From positions 40,599,300 through 40,663,299 of the forward strand of contig JAAOOA010000002.1 of the NCBI GenBank assembly GCA_012861695.1: a stretch of 64,000 nucleotides of DNA, given 5' to 3'. The position numbers and the translations under genes were made by a program. Source of the DNA: Trematomus loennbergii (taxonomy: Eukaryota > Chordata > Actinopteri > Perciformes > Nototheniidae). Under the pieces are notes generated by a model that ran no database searches, was not told where the DNA came from, and saw nothing but the letters and a program-made list of their open reading frames with translations. How positions within the stretch are numbered: the first letter of the stretch is position 1; the number at the start of each line of letters is the position of its first letter. Below, piece after piece: positions 1 to 10,005 of the stretch.

Positions 1-320
1 GTATCAAATGACAATGTAAAAGTGGTTGCTCATACAAACCATCTGTGACTCAGTGACTCCTAACTAATCAAAATGTGCGTCATTGTTTGAGTAGTTGTGG
101 GCCAAGGTGATGCAGCATATCAGACCGCTAGCATCTATCGACCTGAAACGGCACCTTCCGGTCAAAGAAAGTCACCACAACCCTTATAATAGATAACTGT
201 AGCCCTTTATATACTTAATTTTCATATGTACCTACAAATAACATGACTAGGACTTGAAAATGCTTCAGAACTTAAGAAAGACTCTTTTTAGTTTCCTTCA
301 CCCCTACGTTAGTTTCTCAG

Positions 321-347
321 TCATCATCACTGGTTTAGTGATGATGA
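321..347. repeat. Perfect inverted repeat, 10-bp arms
   Basis: TCATCATCAC at 321-330 is matched by its exact reverse complement GTGATGATGA at 338-347, with a 7-base loop. It could form a small hairpin or bind a dimeric protein. No neighbouring feature suggests a role, and chance is possible. Confidence 0.6.
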
Positions 348-630
348 TTCCCACACATATCAGGCTTAAGCATAATTTAGTATAATTTAGATTTACTCTG
401 GGAGCAATGGGAAAATATTGCAGTACTTAATGGTTCCCTGTGACCTCTAGAAATGCTATGTTTCTCTATGAGTCAGTACCCAATTTTCTTGCACATACAT
501 GCGCCGGTAACAAAAGATTCCTACCAACGTTGTCACACAGGAATTACATCCCAATACACAAGATTCAACATCTAGCAAAAGCAGGGCAGACCAAAATGAG
601 TGGCTCATTCTGATGTGAAAATCATTCACT

Positions 631-644
631 AGGGTTAGGGTTAG
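631..644 (+). repeat. Short telomere-like motif
   Basis: AGGGTTAGGGTTAG is two units of the vertebrate telomere hexamer. It is one of several such short motifs in the window (also 6110-6129, 31505-31540, 54735-54748 and 60281-60292). Confidence 0.6.
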
Positions 645-1693
645 CAATCGGGTCATTCAGATCAAAGTGGATTAAATGTAGCAGCACATTTTATAGCAAT
701 CTGTCAATTAGATTACGAGAGTTTTGAAACATTACAATTCATCTTTAGGAACCATTGTTATCCAAAGCCGGCAGAGCGGAATTTGTGTGTGATTGTATCA
801 TCTTAACACACTTCCTGTTCCGAGGCCACTAGACTGTCAACATATTATGTCAGAGTTATCATCTACATTTATTGTCATTAAGCATTTCTCTTTAACCATT
901 AATCAATTTGCCATCACAATAGCCCTTTGAATTACGTCCACAATTTCACACCTAACAATTTAGTCCAGTGCTCACATTGAATCATCCCAATCTTTATTCT
1001 GTATTTGTCATGCGCAAAATATTGATCTTTTGTCTGAGTTTTCCGTTAGTTTTCCGTAGAGCAAGGTAATCCTTCTCTTGTGGGAGATCCCAAGGCGTTC
1101 ACAATATATATGAAGAAACAAAAGCATCATGAAGAAACACACAACACAGATTCTGCACAATCTATACTGATAATGTACTTCATGTCCTTCCTATATCAGT
1201 CTTTGGGAACAACATGATTACTAAGGGAAGGAATGTTGTCCACCTTTCAAAAAGTTATTACTATCTTAAAGTTCCCATGTCATTTTCCGGTTATTACCCG
1301 TCCCCTTGTGTGTTATGAAGCTTTTTCTGCATGTAAACGGTGTGCAGAGTCACAACCCTCAAAGTACACCCTGTAGGGAGTAAAACTCTAACACAGAAAA
1401 GACCTCTCTATGCTGCCCCAGAACGCCTCGTTGGGGATTTCTCTTTTTCCATTGTTTACTTCTTGGGTATAGTGACGTATTTCGGGTATAGTGACGTTAC
1501 GTCCGTGGAGCCGTTACGTTTGGACCAATCCGTGGACTTCCTTACACACACACACACACTCGGCGGGACGTTGCGAGGCTCGCTGCTGCGAGGAGCGGGA
1601 CACTGTGAGCTGGCTCACTGGTGTGGGGTCGGCGAGACAGCGAGACACCGCGGAACTCAGCCTGGGCACACACACAAACTCCCAGCCAGCATG

Positions 1694-1701
1694 GCTGCGG
1701 G
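1694..1701 (+). repeat. Left target-site duplication of the nested hAT element
   Basis: GCTGCGGG immediately precedes the hAT end at 1702. Its partner at 2605-2612 is GATGCGGG, one mismatch. Eight bases is the usual hAT duplication length. Confidence 0.8.
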
Positions 1702-1965
1702 CAGAGTTGGGTGTAACGCGTTACAAAGTAAAGTTACTGTAATAATATTACTTTTGTCGGTAACGGAGTAGTGTAACGCGTTACTTTTATAATTCAGTTA
1801 TCACACTACAGTTACTAACATTGCCCCGACACGCGTTACTTCGTTACTTTTATAAAATCAGTCATAATCACACTGACAGACAAGAGGGGTTTCCGCCGCA
1901 GGTTTATATGTACGTAATCTGCGCGACTTGCACGTCCACATCTCCATGTGCATTGCTGCATAAAC

Positions 1966-2193
1966 ATGGCAGAGTCAGCGATAACTTTCGAGGGGTGGAG
2001 GTATGCCCATTATTTTGAGTTCATCCGAAGAATAGACAGGAATGTAACGGTGAGGTGCAAACTGTGTCCAGGCCAGAAGCTGTTATCCACTGCTGCAAAC
2101 ACCACGTCAAACCTCAACAAACACCTGCAAAGAACACATGCTAAGGTGAAGCTAATAGCTAAGGACCCCGAACCCAGAGTGAGGATGTTGTGA
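1966..2193 (+). pseudogene. BED-type zinc finger at the N-terminus of a hAT transposase (truncated)
   Basis: The frame opens at ATG 1966 and gives about 75 residues. A BED finger is visible: aromatic W11 and Y16/F17, then C31-x2-C34, then H53-x4-H58, with the typical SNLNKHL context before the histidines. BED fingers bind DNA, in transposases the element's own ends. The frame stops at 2191-2193. Directly after it the transposase-like reading continues in other frames (about 2181-2221, then 2222-2401), so at least two frameshifts have accumulated. The catalytic domain is absent, so no active transposase can come from this copy. An upstream in-frame ATG at 1948 adds six residues; 1966 fits the BED start better. 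Assignment to BED is confident, the exact hAT family is not. Confidence 0.8.
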
Positions 2194-2221
2194 GTGCGCC
2201 GCCGACTCCGAAGCAGCAAAA

Positions 2222-2404
2222 ATGACCGTAACCAAAGCAGAGATGGACAGGCTTGTAGCATCCTTCATAGTAGAGGTAATGTTGCCCAGTGGAATCACCA
2301 TCGCATCGTTCAGAGATATACTGCGCAAAATACAGATAGCAGGAGACAGAGGACAGCCATGGTCAGAGCTATCTGGATCAGTCTTATGCGACAATGGAAA
2401 CTGA
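2222..2404 (+). pseudogene. Second hAT transposase fragment, frameshifted from the BED finger
   Basis: Beginning at ATG 2222, this frame reads MTVTKAEMDRLVASFIVE and continues to a stop near 2402-2404. It lies where the linker after a BED finger precedes the catalytic core in hAT transposases, and the composition is protein-like. It ends well before any catalytic motif, where the element's right end begins. It is a decayed remnant; the link to the upstream finger is inferred from position and orientation. Confidence 0.5.
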
Positions 2405-2604
2405 ACTAAAGAGAACATTTGAAACTTTAGCAGTCTGCGTGATCTGCCTGTAGGGAGGGGCGGGCCGGCCCTGCGAGTAAAGTAACGAGTAAAGTAACGA
2501 GTTACTTTATGTAGAGAGTAACGAAGTAGTGTAATATATTACTTTTTTTAAAGTAATATGTAATATGTAATATATTACTTTTTTTAGTAACGACCCCATC
2601 TCTG

Positions 2605-2612
2605 GATGCGGG
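2605..2612 (+). repeat. Right target-site duplication of the nested hAT element
   Basis: GATGCGGG follows the CCCATCTCTG end and matches 1694-1701 at seven of eight bases. Confidence 0.8.
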
Positions 2613-2853
2613 TGTGTGTGTGTTTCACGCTGGGTTTCGCTGTGTCTCGCTGTCTCACAGACGGTCACTGGGCTCACAGGGGCGGGGGGCAGGAGCTCCA
2701 ACAAGCCGTTTAGGACAGAGAGTGAATACTATACAGAGATGCTGTATGAGAAACCAATGTGAGTTTGGAACATTGAACAATGTAAATCTATTCTAGTATA
2801 CCTCAACAATGGAATTATGATCAGTAGAAATGGCCATGACACGGGACCTTTAA

Positions 2854-3451
2854 TACTGATGTGTTTATTGACTTAAAATGATCCAGTATACATTTTATTT
2901 AATATTGATGAACATTAAAATGTTGGCAAGATCCTTTTGCATTGCACTGTGCCTAACCACACATGTTTGCAAAGCAAGTGAACCCTGAAATCCTCTCTGC
3001 ACCTGACTCTTAATGCTAATCCAAAATAAAACTCCATAATCTATCATGAAAATGATCATTAAAGGTTTCCTTCTAAGCTTAGATAAATCAGGGCTTTGTA
3101 TAAATAGGGATTGAATGTAAGTGTGTTTCTAATCTACGATGATAAATCAAGCAGACATCTGCTCTTTGAGGTGGTCGTGAACAAATAGGGGAAGTGAAAA
3201 TGATTATTTTGTCTTTATGATTTGACAGGATAATACAGAGCCTTTGTTCAACCATGTAGATCATATGCACCATAGAATGAATAAGCACTGAAATGAACAT
3301 TCAGAAAGAGGCTTTCGTTTGATAGGGGTGTGAAAACAGCTGCTTCAATTGACTGTTATGCAATTGGCTCCTGTAGATATCCGTGGCAGTTTGATGCAAT
3401 AAGATAACTGTATACAATACATCTTATTATCTCCCACTTCTGACAACAGCC
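2854..3451. other. Non-coding, nothing recognised
   Basis: AT-rich sequence between a TTAA element and a SINE. No open frame, repeat end or motif cluster stands out. Confidence 0.6.
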
Positions 3452-3782
3452 TTGTCCGGCAGTGGCTCAGTTCGTAGGGCTTGGACTGTGAACCGTACGG
3501 TCGACGGTTCAAGACCCCGACCAGACCTAAATATGGAGTGTCGACTGCTACTTGGAGAGGTCCCAGTTCACCTCCTGCCCTGCTGTGGTGCCTTGAGCAA
3601 GGCACCGGACACCCTCCTTCCCCCCACTCCCATTGCTCCCGGGTGCTGTACAATAACTGCTCCTAGTACTAGCCTCCTGGTACTAGGATGGGTTAAAGCA
3701 GAGAACAAATGTCACTGTGTGTGCTGTGTGCTCTGCATGTGTGACCATTAAAGAGGGTTTCATCCTTCGATTCGATTCGATA
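3452..3782 (+). mobile_element. tRNA-derived SINE of the teleost V-SINE type
   Basis: The 5' head is tRNA-like, with a box A-like stretch (TGGCTCAGTTCGTAGGG near 3464-3480) and a box B (GGTTCAAGACC near 3506-3516) forming an internal RNA polymerase III promoter. The body carries CCTTGAGCAAGGCACC followed by ATTGCTCCCGGGTGCTG, which fits the conserved central domain of V-SINEs. The 3' end is a short TTCGA repeat (about 3766-3781). SINEs encode no protein and use LINE machinery. I could not find a clear target duplication, so the outer limits are approximate. Confidence 0.8.
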
Positions 3783-5008
3783 TAAAGAAACAGCGTACAT
3801 CAACACATTGTCCTTTTTCATTTACAGCAGCTGAAAACACTCTGTTAGCCAGGGAAGTGGTGTTAACGCGCAGGAAGAGCCATCTCAGATGTCTAGACAT
3901 CCTGACAAACAGAAAACCCAGAGCTACGTGGGGTAGCTAGAGGAAGTCATTTGGAAGGAACATGGCTCCCCAGTATAAATAGCCTGTACAGGGCATGTGT
4001 ACTGACAGATTAAACCATCTTTGAAGTCTGCCATACACCAGTTGAGAACTCCCTTCCTCTGCTCTTTAAGCTAATAAGCTTAAATCTTCTAGCAGGCAAA
4101 GCTGCTCCTCTATAAAAAAAAGACGTAGAGAAGGAAAAAAACCTTTTAATCCTGTCTTTGATGATACATTATGTGCTGCTGGAGAGAACACTCAAAGTCC
4201 CCCCTGAAACTTAAAAGTGACACGGACCCCATCGGGCTGTTCTGGATGGAGGAACCAGTAGAAGGAGTGTCCACAAGACAATAGCATTGGCAGCTGGAGG
4301 ATTGGGGAGATGGCTTTGAACGACTGCAAGGGTGGAGGGGCATTTTTCAATTCTACTTTTGTCATAAACATTGTGGTTCAACCCAGGCCCATTCCTCAGA
4401 TATGACGGCGGCAAACAACTCGCAGACACAAGCATAAACTCGACGTGACCCTGCTTTCTGCATGTGTAGCACTCGGCAGCTCAGCGAGCGCAGATTAGGC
4501 TTTGAGAAGAAGCAGCGTGGGGGCAGAGAGGAGGGAAAGGAAAGGGGAGAGATGAAAAAGAAAAATAGTGAAGGGTGTGAGAAGGAAAGACAAGCAGGCT
4601 TACAGAGGGAGGAGAAGAGAGGGTGAGGAAGGAGAGTGGGAAAGAGCGGAGCGAGGCCACAGAGTTCAGATTCAAATGTCCTTTTCCAGCAGGGAGAGAG
4701 GCGGAAAGAGAGGGAGAGAAAACACGGTAGCGCAAAGATCTGCTTTCTGGTTTCTATGGCAACAGCAGGCTATTATCCTCAACTGTCATTTATTATGAAG
4801 GGATATGACTTCAGAGAGAGAGGAAGAGAAGGAGAGGGAGAGTGGACGGACAGAGAGGTCAGGCCTCCTGTTTACCTTTGGGAGAAGAGAGCCATGTGTG
4901 AAGTCAAATGAACGGAGGTAAAACCCGACAGAGAGCTGACTCCCTTCACATCAAATACAACGTCGGCATCCAACTGATATGTGTTAATACAGGCCAATAC
5001 TCTGAAAA
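3783..5008. other. Non-coding, with a purine-rich tract at about 4500-4740
   Basis: No gene is apparent. From about 4500 to 4740 the + strand is dominated by GA, GGA and GAA runs, interrupted enough not to be a simple microsatellite. The short open frames here are products of this composition. Confidence 0.6.
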
Positions 5009-5043
5009 AAGATATACTGAATAATATATATTCAGTATATCTT
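5009..5043. repeat. Perfect inverted repeat with 14-bp arms
   Basis: Positions 5009-5022 (AAGATATACTGAAT) are the exact reverse complement of 5030-5043, with a 7-base TA-rich loop. It is among the longest perfect short palindromes in the window and sits 43 bp from a TTAA MITE. It could be the core of an eroded foldback element or a cruciform-forming site. Confidence 0.7.
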
Positions 5044-5086
5044 CCCTAGAATTTGGTTTAACCCAATGTATACTTTTCAGAAAGAC

Positions 5087-5421
5087 TTAAAGAGGCCCTA
5101 TTAGGCTTTGTTCCCCTCCCTGTCGTGTTATATATGTTTGCATGCATGTAAATGGTCTGCAAAGGCTAAAATCACTGTCAAAGTGACATCACTATGCAAC
5201 ACTTGCGCTTCTATTGGCAAGCTCTTCGACACATTGTGCATGATAAGGGGCTGTTGACCAATCACACCAGAGCCGGCCAGCTAACCAATCAGCAGACTGG
5301 GCGATGGTTTCAGACAGAGGGTGAAAAGAGGAGCTGCAGCACATGTCACAGTAAAAATGTCACAGTATAAACACAAAGTACAAATATGAACCTGAACATG
5401 AGCACAATAACGCCCCTTTAA
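5087..5421 (+). mobile_element. TTAA-flanked MITE (family 2), full length
   Basis: The 335-bp element runs from TTAAAGAGGCCCTATTAGGC to its inverted counterpart ending GCCCCTTTAA, with TTAA at both ends. The interior has CCAAT motifs in both orientations (CTATTGGC, ACCAATCA, ACCAATCAG). Relatives in this window are at 42857-43140, 45004-45312, 49522-49736, 51338-51605, 56690-56790 and 63206-63325. It has no coding capacity. Superfamily is uncertain, piggyBac or Kolobok by target site. Confidence 0.75.
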
Positions 5422-5556
5422 GCCAATTACATTTCAAGACAGACTTAAAGGATTATAACAATGATATTACATTTATGATCCCATGCACAAAACTTAGTTG
5501 TACTTTACATCAATGGCAATATGAAGTTAATTGGGTTTTTATCAAATTGAGAGTAG

Positions 5557-5579
5557 CTTATATATATATATATATATAT
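5557..5579. repeat. (TA)n microsatellite, insertion target of a hAT element
   Basis: The alternating TA run ends exactly at the hAT terminus at 5580 and resumes at 6046, so the element split a TA repeat. Confidence 0.8.
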
Positions 5580-6045
5580 CAGTGGCGAACCGTCAGGGCC
5601 TTCAAGGTATTCAGAGAATACCCTGGAACACTCAGATAAAACAAACGAAAAATCGATTTAATTATATAAATAAAATGTAATAAAATGTATATCAAATGAA
5701 TAAATGAGAATCGTATCTGTGTTGTTGATCTGTAATATTATATATATATAAATATATATAAAAATCGCTGGCCCGCGAAAGTGTCTATTGGATACATTTT
5801 GGCCCTTGGACAAATGTAGTTGGTGATCCCTGATCTAGATGAATGCGACGAAGCAATTAATATTCCGTTTTATTGTTTTTAACGTTGAAATGGCAAGTGC
5901 AACAGGTGAAGATGATGTTGTTGCGGAATTGTTGTGAGTACCCTTTTCAAGACGACAATTCAGTGAAAAGACGGACATTATAACGGCGGCGGGGTGTGTG
6001 TGTGTCTACAGAAGGTCCAGTTGTGATAGACACGGTTCGCCACTG
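5580..6045 (+). mobile_element. Non-autonomous hAT element with CAGTGGCGAACCGT ends
   Basis: A perfect 14-bp inverted repeat bounds the 466-bp element: CAGTGGCGAACCGT at 5580-5593 and its reverse complement at 6032-6045. The flanking 8-mers are ATATATAT (5572-5579) and ATATATAC (6046-6053), compatible with an 8-bp hAT duplication in a TA repeat. A transposase-like N-terminal frame survives inside (5890-5985) but all catalytic sequence is gone. The terminus at 31261-31284 belongs to the same family, matching this left end at 22 of 24 bases. Confidence 0.85.
5890..5985 (+). pseudogene. Transposase N-terminus remnant inside a hAT element
   Basis: From ATG 5890 the frame reads MASATGEDDVVAELL, meets TGA at 5935-5937, then continues in the same frame with VPFSRRQFSEKTDII. 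The second part resembles the short segment that precedes the TTF-type or MYM-type zinc finger in many fish hAT transposases (DUF4371 group); this is from memory of the family, not an alignment. Sequence after 5985 turns straight into the element's right end. Alternatively, the GT at the stop could be an old splice donor. It cannot encode a working protein. Confidence 0.45.
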
Positions 6046-6109
6046 ATATATACATATATATATATATATTATACATCATAAAATATTTTTTTGTAACTGT
6101 AAGGGAATA

Positions 6110-6129
6110 CCCTAACCCTAACCCTAACC
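6110..6129 (-). repeat. Three-unit telomere-like repeat
   Basis: CCCTAACCCTAACCCTAACC, the complement of TTAGGG repeats. It lies 65 bp beyond the right end of the hAT element. Confidence 0.8.
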
Positions 6130-6639
6130 TTTTGTATCCTGATTTTGTAATCCATTTAAATGTAAACGCACGCACGCACACACACACACTCACCAACCTA
6201 CTTAACAAACTTAACAAACAGTGTAATGCTGTATTAGGAGTAGCAGAGGAAAGGTCCAATTCTGCTGAGTTGTTTTATCAGCTTTCTGAATGAATGGAAT
6301 ATCTCCATGTACAGTAGCAGGGTTACTGTACAATGCATACTGTTAAACTAAAGAAAATATCTGCGTACAGTAGAACAGAGAAACTGTTTCTGTGGCCAAG
6401 GTGGAAATGATTATGGAACAGGAAGCAGCTATTCCAATTTGAAATGGATAGTCCTGTCCTTGTAAAGTACATGGAAAATATCGCTCCCGCACTTAACTGC
6501 TTACCGCCGCTCACATAGTTCAGCATGAGCAAAATAAACACACGCAAATCCACGTGTACACATATAAACGGGGTATGCTGGAGATGTAGCGTTGGAGAGC
6601 TGTGCAGAAAAAAGAGAAATGTGGAGAGGATGGGTGGGG
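6130..6639. other. Non-coding, short CA run only
   Basis: A short CA-rich run lies near 6167-6190. No gene, transposon end or motif cluster is recognised. Confidence 0.55.
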
Positions 6640-6960
6640 GTGGTGGATGAGAAATGAGATATGAAAAGGTGGGTGGTATTTGGGTTGAAATGGAAATATG
6701 TCTCTCTTGTTTTCCTCTCCTGTCCTGTGTATCTCTCCATCTCCCGCCCTTTGGATCAGTATTTGGGGGCCTTCCAGAGCGCGCTCCAAATGGAACCTCT
6801 CCGGTGCCCCCATCGCCGCTGGAGGAACGGTTCTCCATGCCTTCACTACCTCCAGGTCAATGGGTTTGTTCTGGCAGCAGTGAATGGGCATTATTACAGT
6901 TTCATTACAGCAGGAACTGGCTGCAGTGAAAGCAGTTTTTAACATCCAGAAGAGCCCCTG
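6640..6960. promoter_or_regulatory. Possible conserved non-coding element
   Basis: This GC-balanced block stands out from AT-rich surroundings, has no transposon signature and is fairly free of stop codons in several frames on both strands without looking like protein. Such mixed composition, with GGGCATTATTACAGTTTC near 6887-6904, is common in vertebrate conserved non-coding elements. No conservation can be seen from one sequence, so this is a guess. Confidence 0.2.
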
Positions 6961-8889
6961 CAACTACTTTGAAAGCCAGAGGGAAGAGAAGGAGAAACAG
7001 AAGAGAAGGTGAAATGAATCCTGATATGAATTGAGATGGACGTCTTTCAGATATGACCTTTGGAGAGACCAGCGGTGGAATAAACTCTCGATTTTTCCTC
7101 CACAGGGCTGAGGGCAATGTGAATTAATAAAAAATGTCCTGGTGCTAACTTATAACTAACCCTATGGGGCCTACATGTTACACTTTCTGACCCCAAATGT
7201 ATGCCATGAAAAGGCAGCAAGGGTTAAACATCAGCCTGGCTGCTTCACAGAACCTGATCTACCTAAATAAATAAATATGAACGGTTAAAACAGAATGGCT
7301 TGGGGAGAAATGGATTGCATGCAACAATATTACGTAATCAGAATACAAAAAAGGTAACTGTATACCCTTACAGTTAAAAAAAGAAGAAGGTGTAATCAGT
7401 TACATTTCTACATATTGAGGATTACTAGCAGGATAACAATGATGGAAAAAAACTAAACAGAGCATTTGTTTGTTGTAAAAGGAGCAGATTACATTACTTG
7501 TACTGTATATGTTGACACCCAGATCAGGTTTCTGATTACATTCTTTTGAAGGAAACTAATTGTAACAGACCTATCCCTAAACCAACCTTGACAACAGATT
7601 CTAAATGAGAGATGATCTTTCGACAGGAATCCCCACGTTGCAGGCCAGAGGAGTTCTGTGATCACAAACTTTCTTTTGAAAAAGGTCTCAACTGCACATC
7701 TGCATCATTTAACTGCATCTTTCGTGGTTGAGCCACTATCACTGTGACGGAACAGATAGACAAAAATATACCTTATAATATAAATATAAGACCAAGACTT
7801 AAAGACCTTTACGAAAATACAAATAAGCTGCTTCTTAGGTAGTCCCCGCAGCTATCTCAGGAGTACATCACGATGACACACACAGACTCACAAGGTGAAA
7901 CATGTTTCCTTTAGTTTTCGGCTCTCTTCAGTCTGCATGTGAAACTTAGCCAGTTTGCAGTTTCAGTTTGCTACACAGCTTAGTTCAAACTTTGCACGTC
8001 AATGTTCACCAAAGTTGAACAAAGGGTCTGTGTTGATTACTCTCCCCATTTGAATCCTCTTGATTAAGGTCATTACATTAAAATCATTTATATTAGTTTT
8101 CAATGCCTGAAAAACTGGTCCGATGTGACTCATTCAATTGCAATGTGTGTGTGTGTCTCAAATTCTGTGAGATTTATGCCATTGATGATCTGCATTGTAA
8201 GTGTATTGGCATTTAGGAAAAGCATGTATTCAATATTCTTAATAAGTGGCTATTTGTACATTTTTGGATTGAATGTTTTGTCCTTTGCTTGAAAACAAAA
8301 ACATGATACAGTAGTTGAATAAGCACAAGGTCAAGACTGATGTGAAAAATAAATTACATTTTGTACTGACATTTATTAGATGAACACAAACTGTATACAG
8401 ATCTCGAAATCCATTGGTAATATTTACCAATATTTATTTCATTCTTAAATGTCTTCTCATACCCTGGACAACAATTTCATCACTTTTGCTATTTTTCACA
8501 CTTTAATGAAAGTTCTGAACAAAGCATCTTCATGAAAAATAAATTTAGCAATTTAATGAACTACTCAAAATATATCCATTATATCCATAGTCTGAATGTT
8601 GCTATGAAGGAGCTTATTTCTTTTTAATTCAAAGAGGTCATTCTAACACATGTCATTTATATACATCATATACTTTATATATTTAAACATAAATAAAGTG
8701 CTTGATTTGGATATTACCACGTTGTCAGTTTGATTAGGTAAAAGCACTTTTTTACTCTTCTAGTATTGAATCTGACCGTGACCATAACCTTTGTTATTCT
8801 TGCTTACAAACATAAATAACAATAATAGTAAATAGCTCAATTAGTTATCAGGACTGAATATTGAATATCAAACTTACATTCAGAAGTTT
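6961..8889. other. AT-rich non-coding DNA, possible old DNA-transposon debris at about 7330-7570
   Basis: No gene seen. Around 7330-7570 are scattered TAATCAG, GATTACA and TGTAATC-like words in both orientations, which recall badly eroded DNA-transposon ends, but no boundaries can be drawn. Confidence 0.45.
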
Positions 8890-10005
8890 GCATATATAAG
8901 TCAAACATTTTAATTTGAATATATTTTAGCTCAGGGATACAATTTCGGGCCTGAAAAATCTCATGGAACTTCTTCAATATTGCTTCCTGTGCAAAATGTA
9001 TGTCTTTCATATAATAGTCCAACTGTGGCTGTGTATTAAAATGTCAGTGTATACGTCCTGAAGAATCACATCAATCGCAGCATTTTAGACCTTTAAATGT
9101 GTTGCGTAATACCAAAGATGAGTTGCACAAATGTGAACCTATATTTGAACTTAGAAAAATATTGTTCCCACATTTGAAACAAATGGAAAACAAGATATCC
9201 TAAAATCGTGCAATTGTAATTTATTTCAGTAAAGTATGCATAAATACCCAAAAAGTGTCAAGGAATTTCTTCAGTATTGCTTTGTGTTCAGAAAGTATAT
9301 CTTTCATACTGTATCATTGTCCTAATGTGGCTGTATATTGAAAAGTCAAAAAAGAAAAACATTTAAGCACCTGCCCTAACAAACACGTATCAATAATAGA
9401 CGAGAAGACCGTTACATGTGTTGTGTAATCTCAAAGATGAGTTGCAAAAAAATCAAAGGATAATGAGAATATTTAAAGTTGGAAATGAAAATAACATCCT
9501 GTCTTTTTTAGTCCTCCAATGAGTTTATGTCAGTCGTCCTCCCCTCTTGTCTGCCTCCCTGCCTCCCTGCCTCTCTTTCCCTCTCTCAGCCATGTCCTCG
9601 GATGGCTTTTGGCCTACTTTCGACTGCAGAGAGCTCCAGTGTGTTTGAGCCAAATCTCAGCATGGATTTACAGCCCGAGCGAGCGAGAGATGAAGGGATA
9701 GAGGGAGTGATAGACAGCGAATGAGTGCAAAAATCATGTCGAATGGGATGGATTCAGCTTTGTGCTGCCGCTGTACGCCTAGAGGACATCTTTTCATATC
9801 AGAATCAGATGTTGTAATGATCCTAATTGTCACATAATCATTAGAAATACATTGGATGAGAAGCTGTCGGTATTTGATCAATCTTCTTTGTAAAAACCTT
9901 AAGAAATTGAGCTCCCAAATTTGGAACTCATGGAAATTAAGACATCTTCAAATTCTGTGATTGCAACTAATTTCGGTAAAATATGCATTAACATATCATG
10001 TCGTT
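8890..10005. repeat. Old diverged local duplication, unit about 300 bp, two to three copies
   Basis: Blocks around 8965-9045 and 9262-9347 align: each has a variant of TTCTTCARTATTGCTT, then TCTTTCATA, then a TGTGGCTGTRTATT word. A second pair, near 9098-9130 and 9415-9448, shares ATGTGTTG, then TGTAAT-like sequence, then AAAGATGAGTTGCA. A third partial copy near 9890-10000 resembles 9155-9245 (ATGGAAA..AAGA..TC, then AATTTCGGTAAAATATGCAT against AGTAAAGTATGCATAAAT). Offsets are about 296-320 bp. It has no coding potential. The unit could be an ancient tandem duplication or repeated insertion of an unknown element. Confidence 0.6.

Larger units (their letters stand above)
1..1265. other. AT-rich non-coding DNA, no gene seen
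   Basis: No open frame here has protein-like composition, and I see no transposon ends. Two small structures are listed separately: a 10-bp-arm palindrome at 321-347 and a two-unit telomere-like motif at 631-644. The remainder looks like ordinary single-copy intergenic or intronic sequence. Confidence 0.6.
1702..2604 (+). mobile_element. hAT-superfamily transposon remnant, internally deleted, nested in the family 1 element
   Basis: The ends are inverted repeats, CAGAGTTGGG at 1702-1711 and CCCATCTCTG at 2595-2604, flanked by 8-bp duplications at 1694-1701 and 2605-2612. Subterminal DNA repeats GTAACGCGTTAC (1713-1724 and 1773-1784, with a partial copy near 1831), and the right end repeats AGTAACGAG-like units; such arrays serve as transposase-binding sites in hAT elements. 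Inside are a BED zinc-finger ORF and a second short transposase-like frame, but nothing of the RNase-H-like catalytic region or the dimerisation domain. At 903 bp it is far shorter than an autonomous hAT (usually 2.5-5 kb), so it is non-autonomous. Confidence 0.85.
1266..2853 (+). mobile_element. TTAA-flanked non-autonomous DNA transposon (family 1, copy A), split by a hAT insertion
   Basis: The element starts at TTAA followed by a near-match to AGGTCCCATGTCATG and ends with GGGACCTTTAA, so its outer ends are inverted repeats on TTAA. A second copy at 48702-49525 matches it along both flanks, including the stretch around TTATTACCCGTCCCCTTG and the 3' stretch ending near 2835. A 903-bp hAT element (1702-2604) plus an 8-bp duplication sits inside; without them the copy is about 677 bp. 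It has no coding capacity of its own. TTAA targets are typical of the piggyBac and Kolobok superfamilies; I cannot choose between them. Confidence 0.75.

Noticed and set aside
3500..3520. tRNA gene suggested by a box B motif
   Set aside because: The context is a SINE with V-SINE central domain and tail; no complete cloverleaf with acceptor stem can be drawn. The same applies to 29950-29960.
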